From the NCBI GenBank assembly GCA_040880545.1, contig JBBDIE010000141.1:1-17497 (forward strand): a stretch of 17,497 nt of DNA, read 5' to 3'. This document shows, one piece after another, positions 16,466-17,497 of the stretch (positions are counted from its first letter, which is position 1; the number at the start of each line of letters is the position of its first letter). Position numbers and translations under genes: made by a program. Origin of the DNA: M55B112 sp040880545 (GTDB lineage: Bacteria; Bacteroidota; Bacteroidia; Bacteroidales; GCA-2748055). Under the pieces are notes generated by a model that was given only the letters and a program-made list of their open reading frames with translations, had not been told where the DNA came from and made no database searches.

Positions 16466-16487
16466 CTGTATGGAAACCTAATAATTT

Positions 16488-17497
16488 ATGGAAACAGGAG
16501 GGAATGGCAGCAGTGTGATGCGCGTATTGGTAACCGGTGCCGACGGGATGTTGGGCAACAATATAGTACGTGAACTTCTGGCAAGGGGACACGAGGTACA
16601 CTGTTTTATCGAAGATGGCCACAACGGGGATACCCTGAAAGAATTGCCGGTTAAAATAACCCGGGGAGATATTTGCAGTGAATCGGACCTGCTGCCCCTT
16701 TTCATCGGGAATGATTACCTGATCCATACAGCCGGGCTGACCGCCATGTGGCCCGCCAGGTCGGAAGCTGTCTGGAAGGTCAATGTGGAGGCTGTTAAAC
16801 TGCTTGTGAAACTTTCCAGGGAACATGGCATCAAACGATTTGTACATATCGGTACGGCAACCTCCTTTGGTCATGGAACTTTGGATGCACCGGGAAACGA
16901 AGAAACTCCCTACAGCAACCATGTTTTCAGGCTCGACTACCAGGACTCCAAATATAATGCCCAGGTATACCTGCTGGAGGAATTCCGGAAAACCGGATTT
17001 CCGGTGATCATACTTAATCCGACCTTCATGCTCGGCAAGTACGACAACGGCAAAAGCTCCAATAAAATGGTGCTGTATATCTACAAAGGGAATGTGCCGG
17101 GGTATAGTCCGGGTGGTAAAAACTACGTGCATGTGAAAGATGTGGCCTATGCTGCTGTGAATGCATTGTACCTGGGTACCGTTGGAGATTGTTATATCGC
17201 GGGCGGGAGAAATATGACCTACCAGGAATCTTTCAGGCTGATAGCTGAGACCCTGGATGTGCGGATTCCCAATCGCAGGTTCCCCAGGTTTTTGTCAATA
17301 ACTTTAGGAATCCTGCAATCGGTGATTGCCACGGTAACAAAACATCCCCCGGCAATATCGTACCGGATGGCACGCATTGGATGCGAAGGATGTTACTATA
17401 CTTCTGACAAGGCCATCAGGGAATTGGAAATGCCGCAAACGCCACTTGAGGACGGGATTCGTGAATCGATTGAGTGGTTCAGGGAAAGGGGGATGAC
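16488..17497 (+). CDS. NAD-dependent epimerase/dehydrogenase, extended SDR family (3' end cut by window)
   Basis: From ATG 16488 the frame stays open for 336 codons to the window end, so the C-terminus is missing or nearly complete. The Rossmann loop is TGADGMLG with Gly17, Gly20 and Gly23 (TGxxGxxG of extended SDRs). The catalytic YxxxK is Tyr151 to Lys155 (YQDSK), with a preceding HIGTATSFG segment that supplies the active-site Ser/Thr. NPTFMLG follows, as in the 3-beta-hydroxysteroid dehydrogenase/dihydroflavonol reductase branch. A second start at ATG 16518 is possible and would place the Rossmann strand right at the N-terminus; an AGGAGG-like run at 16497-16502 is too far from it for standard spacing. 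The protein is cytoplasmic. It is divergent from the BASS gene. Substrate (nucleotide sugar, sterol-like or other alcohol) cannot be decided. Confidence 0.88.
   Translation, partial: METGGNGSSVMRVLVTGADGMLGNNIVRELLARGHEVHCFIEDGHNGDTLKELPVKITRGDICSESDLLPLFIGNDYLIHTAGLTAMWPARSEAVWKVNVEAVKLLVKLSREHGIKRFVHIGTATSFGHGTLDAPGNEETPYSNHVFRLDYQDSKYNAQVYLLEEFRKTGFPVIILNPTFMLGKYDNGKSSNKMVLYIYKGNVPGYSPGGKNYVHVKDVAYAAVNALYLGTVGDCYIAGGRNMTYQESFRLIAETLDVRIPNRRFPRFLSITLGILQSVIATVTKHPPAISYRMARIGCEGCYYTSDKAIRELEMPQTPLEDGIRESIEWFRERGM

Noticed and set aside
16461..17132. 223-codon open frame on the minus strand
   Set aside because: It is antisense to the SDR gene, which has an intact TGxxGxxG and YxxxK on the plus strand.

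Overview
The window looks like chromosomal DNA of a Bacteroidota bacterium, most likely a free-living or marine member of the Bacteroidales/Marinilabiliales type (lineage is inference). The grounds are: secreted GH2 enzymes with Bacteroidota-style domain order, a 7TMR-DISM histidine kinase, an MG2 protein with a TonB-plug-like tail, a SatD-like/HTH regulator, and several TTG-N19-21-TAnnTTTG promoter matches of the Bacteroidota sigma factor. Ten of the eleven genes I call lie wholly or largely inside; the first (Gfo/Idh/MocA oxidoreductase) and the last (extended SDR) are cut by the window edges, and nothing looks like a mobile element, CRISPR array or RNA gene.

Layout. 1-1215 (-) Tat-exported Gfo/Idh/MocA dehydrogenase, 3' end missing. 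1424-3430 (+) a tightly coupled pair: sugar-phosphate nucleotidyltransferase and an APH-fold, NahK-like sugar 1-kinase. 3545-6706 (+) a secreted LacZ-type GH2 beta-galactosidase. 6827-7777 (+) an EamA/DMT exporter with its own promoter inside the galactosidase 3' end. 7811-9859 (+) a 7TMR-DISM sensor histidine kinase. 9848-12948 (-) a two-gene operon: SatD-like nucleotidyl-cyclase-fold/HTH regulator followed by a membrane-anchored GH2 enzyme with DUF4982-type C-terminal domains; its stop overlaps the kinase stop tail to tail. 13244-15352 (+) a secreted MG2/plug-like protein. 15376-16350 (-) a bile acid:sodium symporter (BASS) family transporter. 16488-end (+) an NAD-dependent epimerase/dehydrogenase.

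Functional reading. Two different GH2 enzymes release sugar outside the cytoplasm; the kinase/nucleotidyltransferase pair could turn a free (N-acetyl)hexose into an NDP-sugar; the sensor kinase carries a periplasmic jelly-roll domain of a carbohydrate-binding fold. This is an accessory glycan-use neighbourhood, but there is no SusC/SusD pair, so it is not a canonical polysaccharide utilization locus. The most unusual arrangement is the SatD-like/HTH regulator sitting directly upstream of a glycosidase, behind a very good promoter and a 14-bp perfect palindrome flanked by direct repeats.
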